Shown here piece by piece: positions 25,951-35,108 of a DNA stretch of 64,000 nucleotides (the first letter of the stretch is position 1; each line of letters opens with the position of its first letter). A program made the position numbers and the translations under genes. The stretch comes from Aquiflexum gelatinilyticum (GTDB lineage: Bacteria; Bacteroidota; Bacteroidia; Cytophagales; Cyclobacteriaceae). The notes beneath the pieces were generated by a model. It was not told the origin of the DNA. It ran no database searches and was given only the letters and a program-made list of their open reading frames with translations. The stretch covers positions 186,001 through 250,000 of the forward strand of contig NZ_JANSUY010000004.1 of NCBI RefSeq assembly GCF_024741135.1, read 5' to 3'.

Positions 25951-28161
25951 TCACTTTTTAAGAACTTTGATATGCTCGATTTTTTGACCCCATTTTACTT
26001 CAATGACAAAGACTCCTTTTGGAATTCTTCCTACCATTTGGGAGATAGCTTCGTTCATTTCATTCTCGGAATTGACAGAGAGTTCTCCTGATATTGATGT
26101 TGGGTGGATGATCCTGAAGGTAATTGGTTCCTGATGGTATTGGGACTTGTCAAGCAGGTTGACACGCAACTGATCCCCGTTTGTTGGATTTGGATATGCT
26201 CTCCAAACACCTTCTGTAAACTGAACTCCTGGAACCTTAACAGATAAAACTTTACTTAGTGTGGATTTGCCGTTAAAATCAACTTGATTCAATCTGTAAT
26301 AAACTGTTCCTCCGGCAATGATTGGATTCACATCCTCAAATCTATAATCCACAGGCGCATCAGACCAACCCATTCCATCGACATTTCCAATCACTTCCCA
26401 GCTTTTCAATCCGTCAGTTGATCTTTGGATTTCAAAATGGGAATTTTCTCTTTCCATGGAAGTAGTCCAAGTCAGTTCTGCCATTCTCTCTTCAGCATCA
26501 AACTCCGCCACTAGGAAAATGTATTCTACTGGTAAAATTCTTGAATTGGCATAACCAATAAAAACGATACCCCTAGCACCATTTCCACCTCTTGCGTCTT
26601 CAGCGCCTCCACCTCCACCGGAACCAGGTGTACTTGCATCTCTACCAATTCTTTCTGACAACGGGTCATCGTCTTCTTCTCCCTCTCCTCCAGCACCGCC
26701 GCTTCCCCCATTTCCTCCATTTCCTCCATCACTTTGTCCGCCTCCGCCACCGCCGGCACTAAAAAAACGATTGAGCGAAATGTCAAAACTAGAAAACTGT
26801 AAACCGGCTCCGCCATTTCCCCCTTCCTCATCATCCTCATCAGAATCTTGACCGTTGGATGATGCGCCCCCACCACCGCCTCCAGCCTCATTGTCTTCAG
26901 ATTCTCCTCCATTTCCTGCGCCATTACTCCCATTTCCACCATCTTCATCATCAGCACCGCCGCCTCCGGATCCACCTCTTAAAAGCAAAGAGCTAAAACC
27001 AACAGTCGAAGAATTAAATACAGAAGTACGTCCATTTAAACCATCTCCTTCATCTTGCGAACCACCGCCACCGCCACCGCCGGCAATAATCTCATATAAT
27101 CCTCCCAAGTCAAACGTGCTGTCTCCGCCGTCTTGGCCTTCTTCTTCCTCGTCAGTTGAACCCATCCCCCCATTTCCAATCAAAACTTCGAAATTAGTAC
27201 CTACAGGTAATCCTGTCACTATCCTGTCTTCGACATTAACTCTCGCGTGCACTATACCGCCGCCGCCGCCGCCGCCGCCATTTCCAAATCCTCCTCCACC
27301 GCCGCCGCCAATTACCAACACCTCAAAATCCAAAAGACCTTCAGGAGCTTCCCAAGTACAATTTTCATTGAATTGGATTACAGTCACACCTGTCAGGTTG
27401 CCATTATCCAAAACAGTAAAACATGGGCAGGTATATGAAATGATTATTTGACCGTTACCTCCATTACCTCCATTTCTGGTTTGATTATTTCTCCTTGCTC
27501 CACCTCCGCCACCTCCAGGGGCATCACCGTCTTGACCATTTGAATTTCCATTTCCGACTGTACCATTTCCTCCATCTCCCCCGCCCAATGGAGCACTGGC
27601 TCCGGTATTTGAAGTAGAATTTGTTCCATCACCCAAGCTGGAAGCAGAAGATCCTCCACCTCCTGAGAAAACTGTTCCTGAGTTTGAAGCGTTACTCCCA
27701 TTTCCTCCACTATACCTTACATCACCATAACCTGCTGTAGCCTGACCTCCTTGTCCACCATTTATATTGTTATTTGGAACACTAGCTCCCCCTTTAGCCA
27801 TCAGTGTAGTGGCAGAACCAAACCAAGTATCTTCACCGGCAGCTGTCGTGTTACTTCCCGCACCAACATTGTAATTAAAAATTTGCCTTGGAGTTACGGT
27901 GAAAACACTTTGTGAATAAGCACCGCCGCCGCCGCCGCCGCCTCTGCCATTTGAAGTTCTTGACCCTCCTTTTCCTCCTGCACCCCAAACCTCCACTGTT
28001 ATAGAAGTTACACCATCCGGAACTATGAATTCTCCACTACCTGTGGTGGTTATCGGTCCAATTGGATCACATTGAGCAAAAGCTTTTTCAGCAAAAAAGA
28101 AGCTGTTGGCCAAGAATAAAACCGGAATGAGAATGCTTGGCAGAAAGTGAGTTTTTTTCAT
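25951..28161 (-). CDS. Secreted glycine-rich protein with T9SS sorting domain
   Basis: A 736-residue secreted protein. A signal peptide ending EKAFAQC is followed by two tandem glycine-rich domains, about residues 30-245 (ITVEVWGAGGKGG ... GQIIISYTC) and about 255-540 (FEVLVIGGGGGGG ... GIVFIGYANS). The second holds acidic stretches such as EEEEGQDGGD that could bind calcium. Residues 541-736 are the shared RILPV cassette: a fibronectin/Ig-like segment with YYRLNQVDFNGKS, then the T9SS type A domain with AYPNPTNGD and IEHIKVLKK. T9SS domains direct export across the outer membrane and attachment to the surface. The role is probably structural or adhesive. Poly-glycine is encoded partly by pure GGC runs. 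Confidence 0.88.
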   Translation of the reverse strand: MKKTHFLPSILIPVLFLANSFFFAEKAFAQCDPIGPITTTGSGEFIVPDGVTSITVEVWGAGGKGGSRTSNGRGGGGGGGAYSQSVFTVTPRQIFNYNVGAGSNTTAAGEDTWFGSATTLMAKGGASVPNNNINGGQGGQATAGYGDVRYSGGNGSNASNSGTVFSGGGGSSASSLGDGTNSTSNTGASAPLGGGDGGNGTVGNGNSNGQDGDAPGGGGGGARRNNQTRNGGNGGNGQIIISYTCPCFTVLDNGNLTGVTVIQFNENCTWEAPEGLLDFEVLVIGGGGGGGFGNGGGGGGGGIVHARVNVEDRIVTGLPVGTNFEVLIGNGGMGSTDEEEEGQDGGDSTFDLGGLYEIIAGGGGGGGSQDEGDGLNGRTSVFNSSTVGFSSLLLRGGSGGGGADDEDGGNGSNGAGNGGESEDNEAGGGGGGASSNGQDSDEDDEEGGNGGAGLQFSSFDISLNRFFSAGGGGGGQSDGGNGGNGGSGGAGGEGEEDDDPLSERIGRDASTPGSGGGGGAEDARGGNGARGIVFIGYANSRILPVEYIFLVAEFDAEERMAELTWTTSMERENSHFEIQRSTDGLKSWEVIGNVDGMGWSDAPVDYRFEDVNPIIAGGTVYYRLNQVDFNGKSTLSKVLSVKVPGVQFTEGVWRAYPNPTNGDQLRVNLLDKSQYHQEPITFRIIHPTSISGELSVNSENEMNEAISQMVGRIPKGVFVIEVKWGQKIEHIKVLKK

Positions 28162-28620
28162 TATTTGGGGGTGATTGTATTCAGAAAAAAAAATTACAGA
28201 TTTATTTTACTGTAATTCAAATACAAATTAACGCATTTTAAAATTAATTTAAAAATAAAACTTGAGGGAACAGATTTTTGAATTTAATTTTAATTATATT
28301 TTTTTATTATTTTATTTATATTTTTTATTTATAAAAAAATTTTTGTTACATTTTAAATATTTTATTCATATTAAAAATTTATGTTGATAGTAATTAAATA
28401 AATTAATGGTATTTATTTGATAATGAATGGTACAAAGAGGATCGAAAATGTTTTTTGATTTTTTAAAATGCATAGAGGCATCCATACAGTATCTTTAAAA
28501 AAGCAGCAATATTTATCTCAAAAAATATCAGATTCCAACTCCCTTATTTGTATCCTCAGAAGAACAGATTGTTGGTTAACAGTATTGCAAAAAATATATT
28601 CCACAAATAAAAAGGCTAAT
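28162..28620. other. AT-rich intergenic spacer
   Basis: This 459-bp spacer lies upstream of the glycine-rich gene and downstream of the next T9SS gene. It is extremely AT-rich around 28280-28400, with long T and A runs. I see no open frame, no clear hairpin with a T run and no perfect TAnnTTTG element. It probably holds the promoter of the 28161 gene. Confidence 0.5.
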
Positions 28621-30096
28621 CTATTTTTGTTTTAATACTTTGATGTGTTCAATTTTTTGGCCCCATTGAAGTTCTACCACAAAAATTCCACTTGAAATTG
28701 TTGGTAAGATTTGAATTAAATATTCATTCATTTCGGCTTCTGAATCTACCGTAACAACTTCAGTAACATGATTTGGCTGAATTATCCTGAAGGATATCTT
28801 TTCTTGGCTGTATTGTGAAATATCAAGCAAGCCTATTCGGAATTGGTGACCGTCCGTTGGATTGGGGTAAGCACGCCAAACCCCTTGAGTAAACTGCACT
28901 GAAGGCATTTTGACCGACAATACTTTACTAAGAGAGAATTTCCCATTCATATCCACCTGCTTCAGCCTATAATAAATATTTCCACCGGCCAAAGGAAGGT
29001 TAGCATCCACATATTCGTACTCAGAAATTGTGTCTTTCCAACCCATACCGGATACTTCCCCTATTTTTATAAAATCACTGATATCCCCCAATGACCTTTC
29101 GATCTCAAAGCGGCTGTTTTCCCATTCTTTGGCAGTAGCCCAAGAAAGTAATGCAGAATTTGATGCTTTGGAATATTCGGATTCTATATAGAGATAGTCG
29201 ACAGGTAGAATACGGCAGGAATTAATAAACTCCGCTGAACCTACCCCTTCCTTCACAGCATTTTTTGGGGTTTTGATTATTCCACAATAATAAACCTTTG
29301 CATTATCTGAGGCAATTATTTTTGCAGAGCCTGAGTTGTCAATATCTCCTCCTACGTCGATTTCACTATCACCGTTAAAAGTTATGTCAGAAGTACCTCC
29401 AAGAATAATATCCTCTTCTACAATTATTCTTGCACTTCCATAGGAATTCAATTGATGATTACTTCCCCCCTTTATGTCAACCTCTAATGTCCTAAAGAAA
29501 CCATATACATCAATCCGAGAGCTATTACCATTATATTTGGTTGGACCATCGCTTATTAAACTACCCCCATTTTCAACCAAGAGAATTGCCCTTCCTCTTA
29601 AGTCTATACTATTTACAACCACACTAGAGGTTCCATCTCCATCAATAATTAACAAGGTAGAATCTGATGATGAACCTTGAGAAATAATAAGTTCATTAGT
29701 TATGTTAAAAAAGCTGTTCTCCACCAAATCGAATAAAACCTCGCTGTCTGAAATTATTGATGCATCTCCTACAATATCAAAACTTGCTCCATTTTCTACC
29801 CTTATGCTACGAAGAGTACCTCCAAAACTAATTGGGACACCTGATATCGAAATATCTCCTCTAATAATAATATCTACAGGACACGTAGTAGTTGGATTAG
29901 TTGAAGGTGGCGAAGTTTGATTAGTAAAACCTCCTAAAACGCTACAAGAATTTGAGACTTCCCAACAGTCACCATCAGTCCAAGATCCATCACATCCAGG
30001 TTTGGCAGGATCAAACACAAAGGTTTGCCCATAGGACTCCCAAGAAGCTAAAAAAAGCATGGTAAAAATCAAAAATACTTTAAAAAGTTTAAACAT
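28621..30096 (-). CDS. Secreted beta-solenoid protein with T9SS sorting domain
   Basis: A 491-residue protein: signal peptide ending ESYGQ, a cysteine-containing opening (PGCDGSWTDGDCWE), then about 230 residues of repeated short strands (GGTLRSIRVENGASFDIVGD, SDITFNGDSEIDVGGDIDNSG) typical of a right-handed beta-solenoid, ending at a Cys just before CRILPV. From about residue 297 comes the shared cassette with GMGWKD, YYRLKQVDMNGKFSLS and AYPNPTDGHQ, ending EHIKVLKQK. It is a close paralogue of the next gene (30266-31801). Expected location is the cell surface or released matrix; passenger function is unknown. Confidence 0.87.
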   Translation of the reverse strand: MFKLFKVFLIFTMLFLASWESYGQTFVFDPAKPGCDGSWTDGDCWEVSNSCSVLGGFTNQTSPPSTNPTTTCPVDIIIRGDISISGVPISFGGTLRSIRVENGASFDIVGDASIISDSEVLFDLVENSFFNITNELIISQGSSSDSTLLIIDGDGTSSVVVNSIDLRGRAILLVENGGSLISDGPTKYNGNSSRIDVYGFFRTLEVDIKGGSNHQLNSYGSARIIVEEDIILGGTSDITFNGDSEIDVGGDIDNSGSAKIIASDNAKVYYCGIIKTPKNAVKEGVGSAEFINSCRILPVDYLYIESEYSKASNSALLSWATAKEWENSRFEIERSLGDISDFIKIGEVSGMGWKDTISEYEYVDANLPLAGGNIYYRLKQVDMNGKFSLSKVLSVKMPSVQFTQGVWRAYPNPTDGHQFRIGLLDISQYSQEKISFRIIQPNHVTEVVTVDSEAEMNEYLIQILPTISSGIFVVELQWGQKIEHIKVLKQK

Positions 30097-30265
30097 TATT
30101 TTATTAGTTAAATAAGGTTTTAAAACTTTTCGAATATAGTATTTTGATTTTTATAATCAAACAAACGCTTTTAATTTTCTTTTTTCTTCAATTCATTTCA
30201 ATATGAATTTATACAAAAATTAAATCTAAATTTTTAATAGATAATTCTAAAAAAAGCGACCACAT

Positions 30266-31801
30266 TTATCCTTTCTTCAATACTTTGATATGCTCCACTT
30301 TTTCTCCCCAAGAAACTTCTATTACAAATACCCCGAGAGGTATAGATGGAAGAAATCGGGTCAAGTACTCATTCATGGCATATTCTGAGTCGACTGTTAC
30401 TGTTTCAGAAATAAAACTTGGATGAATAATTCTAAAAGTAATGGTTTCTAGTTGGTACTGAGATTTATCAAGAAGGCTGATTTTCAACTCATTGCCCAAA
30501 GTTGGATTTGGGTAAGCTCTCCATACTCCTTTTGAAAATTGGATATTTGATACTTTCACTGAAAACACGCTGCTATATGTATGTTTGCTGTCGAAGTCCA
30601 CTTGCTTAATGCGATAAAAAACATTGCTTACGGTCAAAGGAAGATTACTATCCACAAATCCGTATTCTGTGATAGAATCCTTCCAACCCATTCCCTGTAC
30701 CTCACCTATTTTTTGGAAATCCTTGATTCCATCTATTGATCTTTCTATTTCAAAATGACTGTTATTTGCTTCTTTTGCTGTTGCCCAAATTATGTTTACA
30801 TTCCTTTCAGAATGAGAGATTTTTGCTTCGCTGTAAATTATTTCAACAGGAAGGATTCTACAAGATTCAGAAAAGGTGCCCTGAATCACCTCTTGTGTGC
30901 TGCAATTATTTCCATCACATGGAATAGGGAAAGAACCACATACATAAACTACAGCTTGATCGGTAGCAATAACTTTGGAATTTCCTGCAATCAAAATGTC
31001 TCCGCCAATATCAGTTTCGCTTGAGCCTCCAAAGGTGATGTCACTAGTGCCTCGAACATCAAGATTTTGCTCTATCATTACCTCGGCATTGCCATAGGCA
31101 TTTAATTGATTGCCAGAACCACCTGTAATCAAAACACTACCGGCAGTTCTAAAGAACCCATAAATGTTTATTGATGAATTATTTCCACGGTAATCAACAT
31201 CTCCCTCTACAAATAATCCGCCACCGGCTAATACATCAACTTTTGACCTTTGACCAAAATTGAATGATTTTACATTTAAAGTGCTCAGAGCATCGCCATC
31301 ACCATCAATTATCAACTCTGCATCATTCTGAATATCCATTAATCCTCCTGTGACATCAAAAGATCCACCATTCCGGATGTCAACAGTCATTCTTGTTTTT
31401 GAATTTTGACCTCCACTTAATAAAATTAAACTTCCCTCGACTATTAACTCACCTCCATTTAAGGACACTGTTGATATTCTTGATGCTTGTTGGGTTAGGT
31501 TCCCGGTGATGGTAAGCTTTCCTCCTGAAATAACCCTTAAAGTAATATTACTTCCTAAACTTAAACTAGGGATTGTCATTTCATTGTTTACAACAATTAC
31601 TATAGGACAAGATGTGGTTCCTGAATTAGGCGGGAACAAAGAGGAATTACAATTCCCTGTCCTAACCCAACAAGAAGATGATGTGAAAGGATTACCTGAA
31701 CTAGGGGTACATGCTTGGGAGGTGTAGGTGACCTGTGCATGGGCACCTTCAATAGAAGCGAAAAACAAAAGAGTCAAGAAAAAGAAGTAAAAAGCTTTCA
31801 T
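30266..31801 (-). CDS. Secreted beta-solenoid protein with T9SS sorting domain (paralogue)
   Basis: A 511-residue protein when started at MKAFYFFFLT (31801); a longer frame to 31861 adds no signal-like sequence. A signal peptide ending EGAHAQ is followed by a Cys-rich opening (FTSSSCWVRTGNC), a beta-solenoid (NGGELIVEGSLILLSGG, SKVDVLAGGGLFVEGDVDYRG, SDITFGGSSETDIGGD) and a CDGNNCS loop. From about residue 317 comes the RILPV cassette with GMGWKDS, FYRIKQVDFDSKH and AYPNPTLGN, ending EHIKVLKKG. It matches the 28621 gene domain for domain (for example YGFFRT and GTSDITF are in both), so the two arose by tandem duplication. Confidence 0.87.
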   Translation of the reverse strand: MKAFYFFFLTLLFFASIEGAHAQVTYTSQACTPSSGNPFTSSSCWVRTGNCNSSLFPPNSGTTSCPIVIVVNNEMTIPSLSLGSNITLRVISGGKLTITGNLTQQASRISTVSLNGGELIVEGSLILLSGGQNSKTRMTVDIRNGGSFDVTGGLMDIQNDAELIIDGDGDALSTLNVKSFNFGQRSKVDVLAGGGLFVEGDVDYRGNNSSINIYGFFRTAGSVLITGGSGNQLNAYGNAEVMIEQNLDVRGTSDITFGGSSETDIGGDILIAGNSKVIATDQAVVYVCGSFPIPCDGNNCSTQEVIQGTFSESCRILPVEIIYSEAKISHSERNVNIIWATAKEANNSHFEIERSIDGIKDFQKIGEVQGMGWKDSITEYGFVDSNLPLTVSNVFYRIKQVDFDSKHTYSSVFSVKVSNIQFSKGVWRAYPNPTLGNELKISLLDKSQYQLETITFRIIHPSFISETVTVDSEYAMNEYLTRFLPSIPLGVFVIEVSWGEKVEHIKVLKKG

Positions 31802-32212
31802 ATGAGTGAGATAGATATATAAATGTATTACAAATATACATTTTTGTATTTCATATATCAAAACAAAAATTTAAAAAATGCTTTTTATTTACCTATTTAT
31901 GCTTTAAAGCGATAAAATCACATAAAAAAATGTCCCTTTTGGTAATAATTAACCTGGAGAATAATTGAATTTGGGAAAATCCCAACAATTTTGGAGGTAA
32001 ATTATAAACACAAATTTGGGTTATAGTTTATTTTTCATTCTTGGGAAAAGAGGTTTGCTCAAGAGCTTTCCTTTTAAAGGAGGATTAAATTCTTTTGTAA
32101 GAGCAAGGTAATTTTTGACAAAAATATTCCCAGGCCAATAATTATGTATGGGACGAAAAGCTAAAAAATACAATTAGAAAAAAGTGAAGTAGAGAATTGA
32201 AAGCAGGGGAAA
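31802..32212. other. AT-rich intergenic spacer
   Basis: This 411-bp stretch separates two reverse-strand T9SS genes. It is AT-rich and I see no gene, hairpin terminator or repeat that I can support in it. Confidence 0.5.
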
Positions 32213-34705
32213 TTACAATTTCAATATTTTTATGTATTCCACTTTCCTTCCTTCAGTGATTTCAAGAATATAAACGCCGGGTTTTGATTTTCGAATTTCT
32301 TCTGATAACAAGTCAGAAATAGAATTTCTCTTGCCCGATAAATTAACCAAACGACTTCCTGAGGTATTAATCAATGTAACAAAAATTTCCTCATCCTGAT
32401 TAAAAGACGGATCTAAACTTTCCAAAGTAAACTTGTCTCCTTTAACAGGATTGGGATAAACTCTCCAGGAAAGACCTGAATTTGAAGAAGTGCTATTAGA
32501 TTTGACTGAGATGGTTTTACTGTAGGAAAAAGTGTCGCTAAAATCCACCTGCTTCAATCGGTAATAAATCAAACCACCTGAAATTGAAATTTTATCATCC
32601 GTGAATATATATTCTTGTGGAATATCAGACCAGCCTATTCCATTTACACTTCCGATAATTTGCCAAGTCCGGGTATTATCAGTAGACCTTTCTATCTCAA
32701 AGTGTGAATTATTCCACTCTTTTGCAGTTGTCCAAAACAAAACCACTTCACGGTTTGAATCATTGAAATCCACTTTAAAATTAAGAAAATCGACCGGTAA
32801 AATCCTGAAAGACTGCTTCACTATAACAACACCTGCTGCACCATTTCCTCCAGCTCCACTAATAGTTGCTCCACCGCCTGAACCTGTGTTGTTTTGCCCA
32901 TTTCTGGAATTTCCAGAAGCATTAGCAGTCCCTCCTACTCCGGATGAACCTCCAACCCCTTGTGATACTCCAGGTCCTGTGGAAGTTCCTCCTCCTCCAG
33001 CGGCATAGACAACATTTGTACCTGAAATACCAAACACCCTTCCGTTTCCACCTCTTGCTCCTGCCTGAGCAGATCCATCTGGACCTAAGCCCCCATTTCC
33101 ATCTGCTCCGCCGCCGCCACCACCAAAACTCCTTCCTGGAGGTGAAGTTCTGTTTCCATTACCGCCACCATTTCCTTGAGAACCTGTACCAGAGGCACCG
33201 TTTGGACTTCCACCAACAAAAGCGCCACCCCCTCCGGATCCTCCACTATTTCCATTCCTAGCTGATGCATTGGTAGAACCTCCACCGCCACCACCGATAG
33301 CTACATCTGAAATAAATTCAGAATTTCCTCCATTTGCCCCACGGGATGAGGCAGAAGTTGACCCCAATCCACCCGCCCCGACAATCACAGGAATGGTTGT
33401 TCCAGGGCTCAATGAATAAGTGGAAAAATGAAGTAACCCGCCAGCCCCTCCGCCACCTGCACTTGGACCCCGGCCGCCGCCGCCACCTCCTGCAACTATC
33501 AATACCTCTGCATCAATTAAGATTTCACCGGGAATAGAAGAATCAGGAATAGTCCAATCAGTACTACACCTAAATATGTAAATCCTTTCCACAAAATCTT
33601 CTCCGCCTGACATATATGGAATTTCAATCAATTCTAAACAATCCGGATTACCTCCTATATAGACTTCACCGTTGAGGCAAGATCCCCCTGATTGAAATTT
33701 ATCGACAAATAATATCCCAGTGGTTCCATTAAGGCAACCTGCTCCAGAAAAAGTGCCTCCTACTGATAAGTAATTAGGCTGAAGATCATTTGCGGCAGAA
33801 ATACTAGAACCTCCATTTATTGTTAAATTTCCGTTAATCGCTAATTCTCCATTTATATTAATTGAACCATTGTTGGTGGCATTCCCCCCTACAGAACCAC
33901 TTACAATATTTAAAATACCGCCACCATTATTGGTAAGGTTGCCCCCAACATTGATTGCACCGGAATCAGAATTGATCAGACTATTGTTAGTGAGGGAACC
34001 CGAAATTGACAAATTACCTGAATTATCCAGTTGGGATCCACCATTAGAAGTTAGATTTCCGGTAATCGAAATATTTCCGTCATTGTTAAGCAAACCATTT
34101 ATACTAACTGATGCAGAAACACTGATTTCACCTGAAAGAGAATTGGTCAAAATTGAGCCACTATTAAAGGTTAATCCTGACAGATTAAAAATACCGGAAT
34201 TGACAACATCACTTCCATCATTCATAGTCAGGGCCCCGGTTAGGGTACCGGAATTATTGAATGAAGCACCTGAGGAATTAAGTATAATATTTCCCGAGAT
34301 TGTACCGGAATTATTGATATCTGCCCCATTATTTGATGTGATATTTCCCGTTTGGCTGCCAAAAACATTTAGAGTACTTCCGGTTCCTAAACTCAATGCA
34401 GATGAATTACTCCCATAAACATTAATGGTAATAGGGTTACCGATATTTTGAAGTGCACCGGACATGGTGATGCCATTTGCAATACAGACAGTTAATCCGG
34501 TCCTGTTATTTAAATTTATTGAGGTAGATCTATTTGCATTGATACAGACAATATCATTGTTTGAAATAGATGGGTTTCCTGAAGCTCCAACATTTATAGT
34601 ACAACTAGCACATTGTGCAAAAATTATCCCTTGTATTGGAGAAATAATTAAGGTTAAAATGGTAAGGAATATGCTTAATGATTTAAAATTCATGGTCTTT
34701 TTCAA
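32213..34705 (-). CDS. Secreted chimeric protein: beta-solenoid plus glycine-rich domain plus T9SS sorting domain
   Basis: An 830-residue protein with a signal peptide ending GIIFAQC. Residues about 50-330 are a solenoid of short Asn/Ser/Gly repeats (NNGSINI, SGTLTGALTMNDGSDVVNSG). A Cys-containing joint follows (near 330-380), then a glycine-rich domain (about 395-630, LIVAGGGGGGRGPSAGG ... GVVIVKQS), then the RILPV cassette (about 636-830) with WQIIGSVNGIGWSD, YYRLKQVDFSDTF and VYPNPVKGD, ending EYIKILKL. It therefore joins the two passenger types found separately in the neighbours. An alternative start at residue 5 is equally good. The role is unknown, presumably surface-exposed. Confidence 0.87.
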   Translation of the reverse strand: MKKTMNFKSLSIFLTILTLIISPIQGIIFAQCASCTINVGASGNPSISNNDIVCINANRSTSINLNNRTGLTVCIANGITMSGALQNIGNPITINVYGSNSSALSLGTGSTLNVFGSQTGNITSNNGADINNSGTISGNIILNSSGASFNNSGTLTGALTMNDGSDVVNSGIFNLSGLTFNSGSILTNSLSGEISVSASVSINGLLNNDGNISITGNLTSNGGSQLDNSGNLSISGSLTNNSLINSDSGAINVGGNLTNNGGGILNIVSGSVGGNATNNGSININGELAINGNLTINGGSSISAANDLQPNYLSVGGTFSGAGCLNGTTGILFVDKFQSGGSCLNGEVYIGGNPDCLELIEIPYMSGGEDFVERIYIFRCSTDWTIPDSSIPGEILIDAEVLIVAGGGGGGRGPSAGGGGAGGLLHFSTYSLSPGTTIPVIVGAGGLGSTSASSRGANGGNSEFISDVAIGGGGGGSTNASARNGNSGGSGGGGAFVGGSPNGASGTGSQGNGGGNGNRTSPPGRSFGGGGGGADGNGGLGPDGSAQAGARGGNGRVFGISGTNVVYAAGGGGTSTGPGVSQGVGGSSGVGGTANASGNSRNGQNNTGSGGGATISGAGGNGAAGVVIVKQSFRILPVDFLNFKVDFNDSNREVVLFWTTAKEWNNSHFEIERSTDNTRTWQIIGSVNGIGWSDIPQEYIFTDDKISISGGLIYYRLKQVDFSDTFSYSKTISVKSNSTSSNSGLSWRVYPNPVKGDKFTLESLDPSFNQDEEIFVTLINTSGSRLVNLSGKRNSISDLLSEEIRKSKPGVYILEITEGRKVEYIKILKL

Positions 34706-35108
34706 TACTTAATATTTATATTATCATATAAATATTTTAAAAAAAGAAACTTATAAACCTTTTTGGAAAATCTGTGGATTGAAAGGCGACTGAGGTAATT
34801 ATTTAATTCGAATTGGGGATTGTTCAAAAATAACAATAATACAGCTCTAAACCAAAATTTGGGACTTATTAGTCAAGATTTGCTGTAAATTAAGGAGAAA
34901 AAGTGCAAAATTTTCCCTATTCAAACATAAATTGAATAGCTAAAAATTATAAGAATAAAAAGATCAAGTTATTCTCTTTATAGAAACATCTTAAATGCGA
35001 ATTTATGTTGATAAACCTAAATTCTAAATCATAGAAAATAAAAAAAAGATTGGGGCTATTTGCACTTAAATAACCCCAATCTATTGAGTAAACAAAAATT
35101 TTTACCCT
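34706..35108. other. Intergenic spacer with a terminator at its right end
   Basis: The 403-bp gap is AT-rich. Only its right end is interpretable: the hairpin at 35038-35082 ends the propeller-lipoprotein gene. The left part presumably holds the promoter of the chimeric T9SS gene, but no full consensus promoter is visible. Confidence 0.55.
35038..35082 (-). terminator. Terminator after the propeller lipoprotein gene
   Basis: On the reverse strand, AGATTGGGG then TATTT pair with AAATA then CCCCAATCT across one mismatch and a 6-nt loop, followed by a U-rich run (35047-35038). Confidence 0.88.

Noticed and set aside
26855-27451. Long forward open frame rich in proline, plus 27247-27438 and 32601-33537 frames
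   Set aside because: They are antisense shadows of poly-glycine codons (GGN read backwards gives NCC, proline). They lack starts, promoters and a plausible protein.
33870-34418. 182-residue forward frame and 35761-36285 (174 residues)
   Set aside because: Both are antisense to secreted repeat proteins; long frames arise from biased repeat codons.
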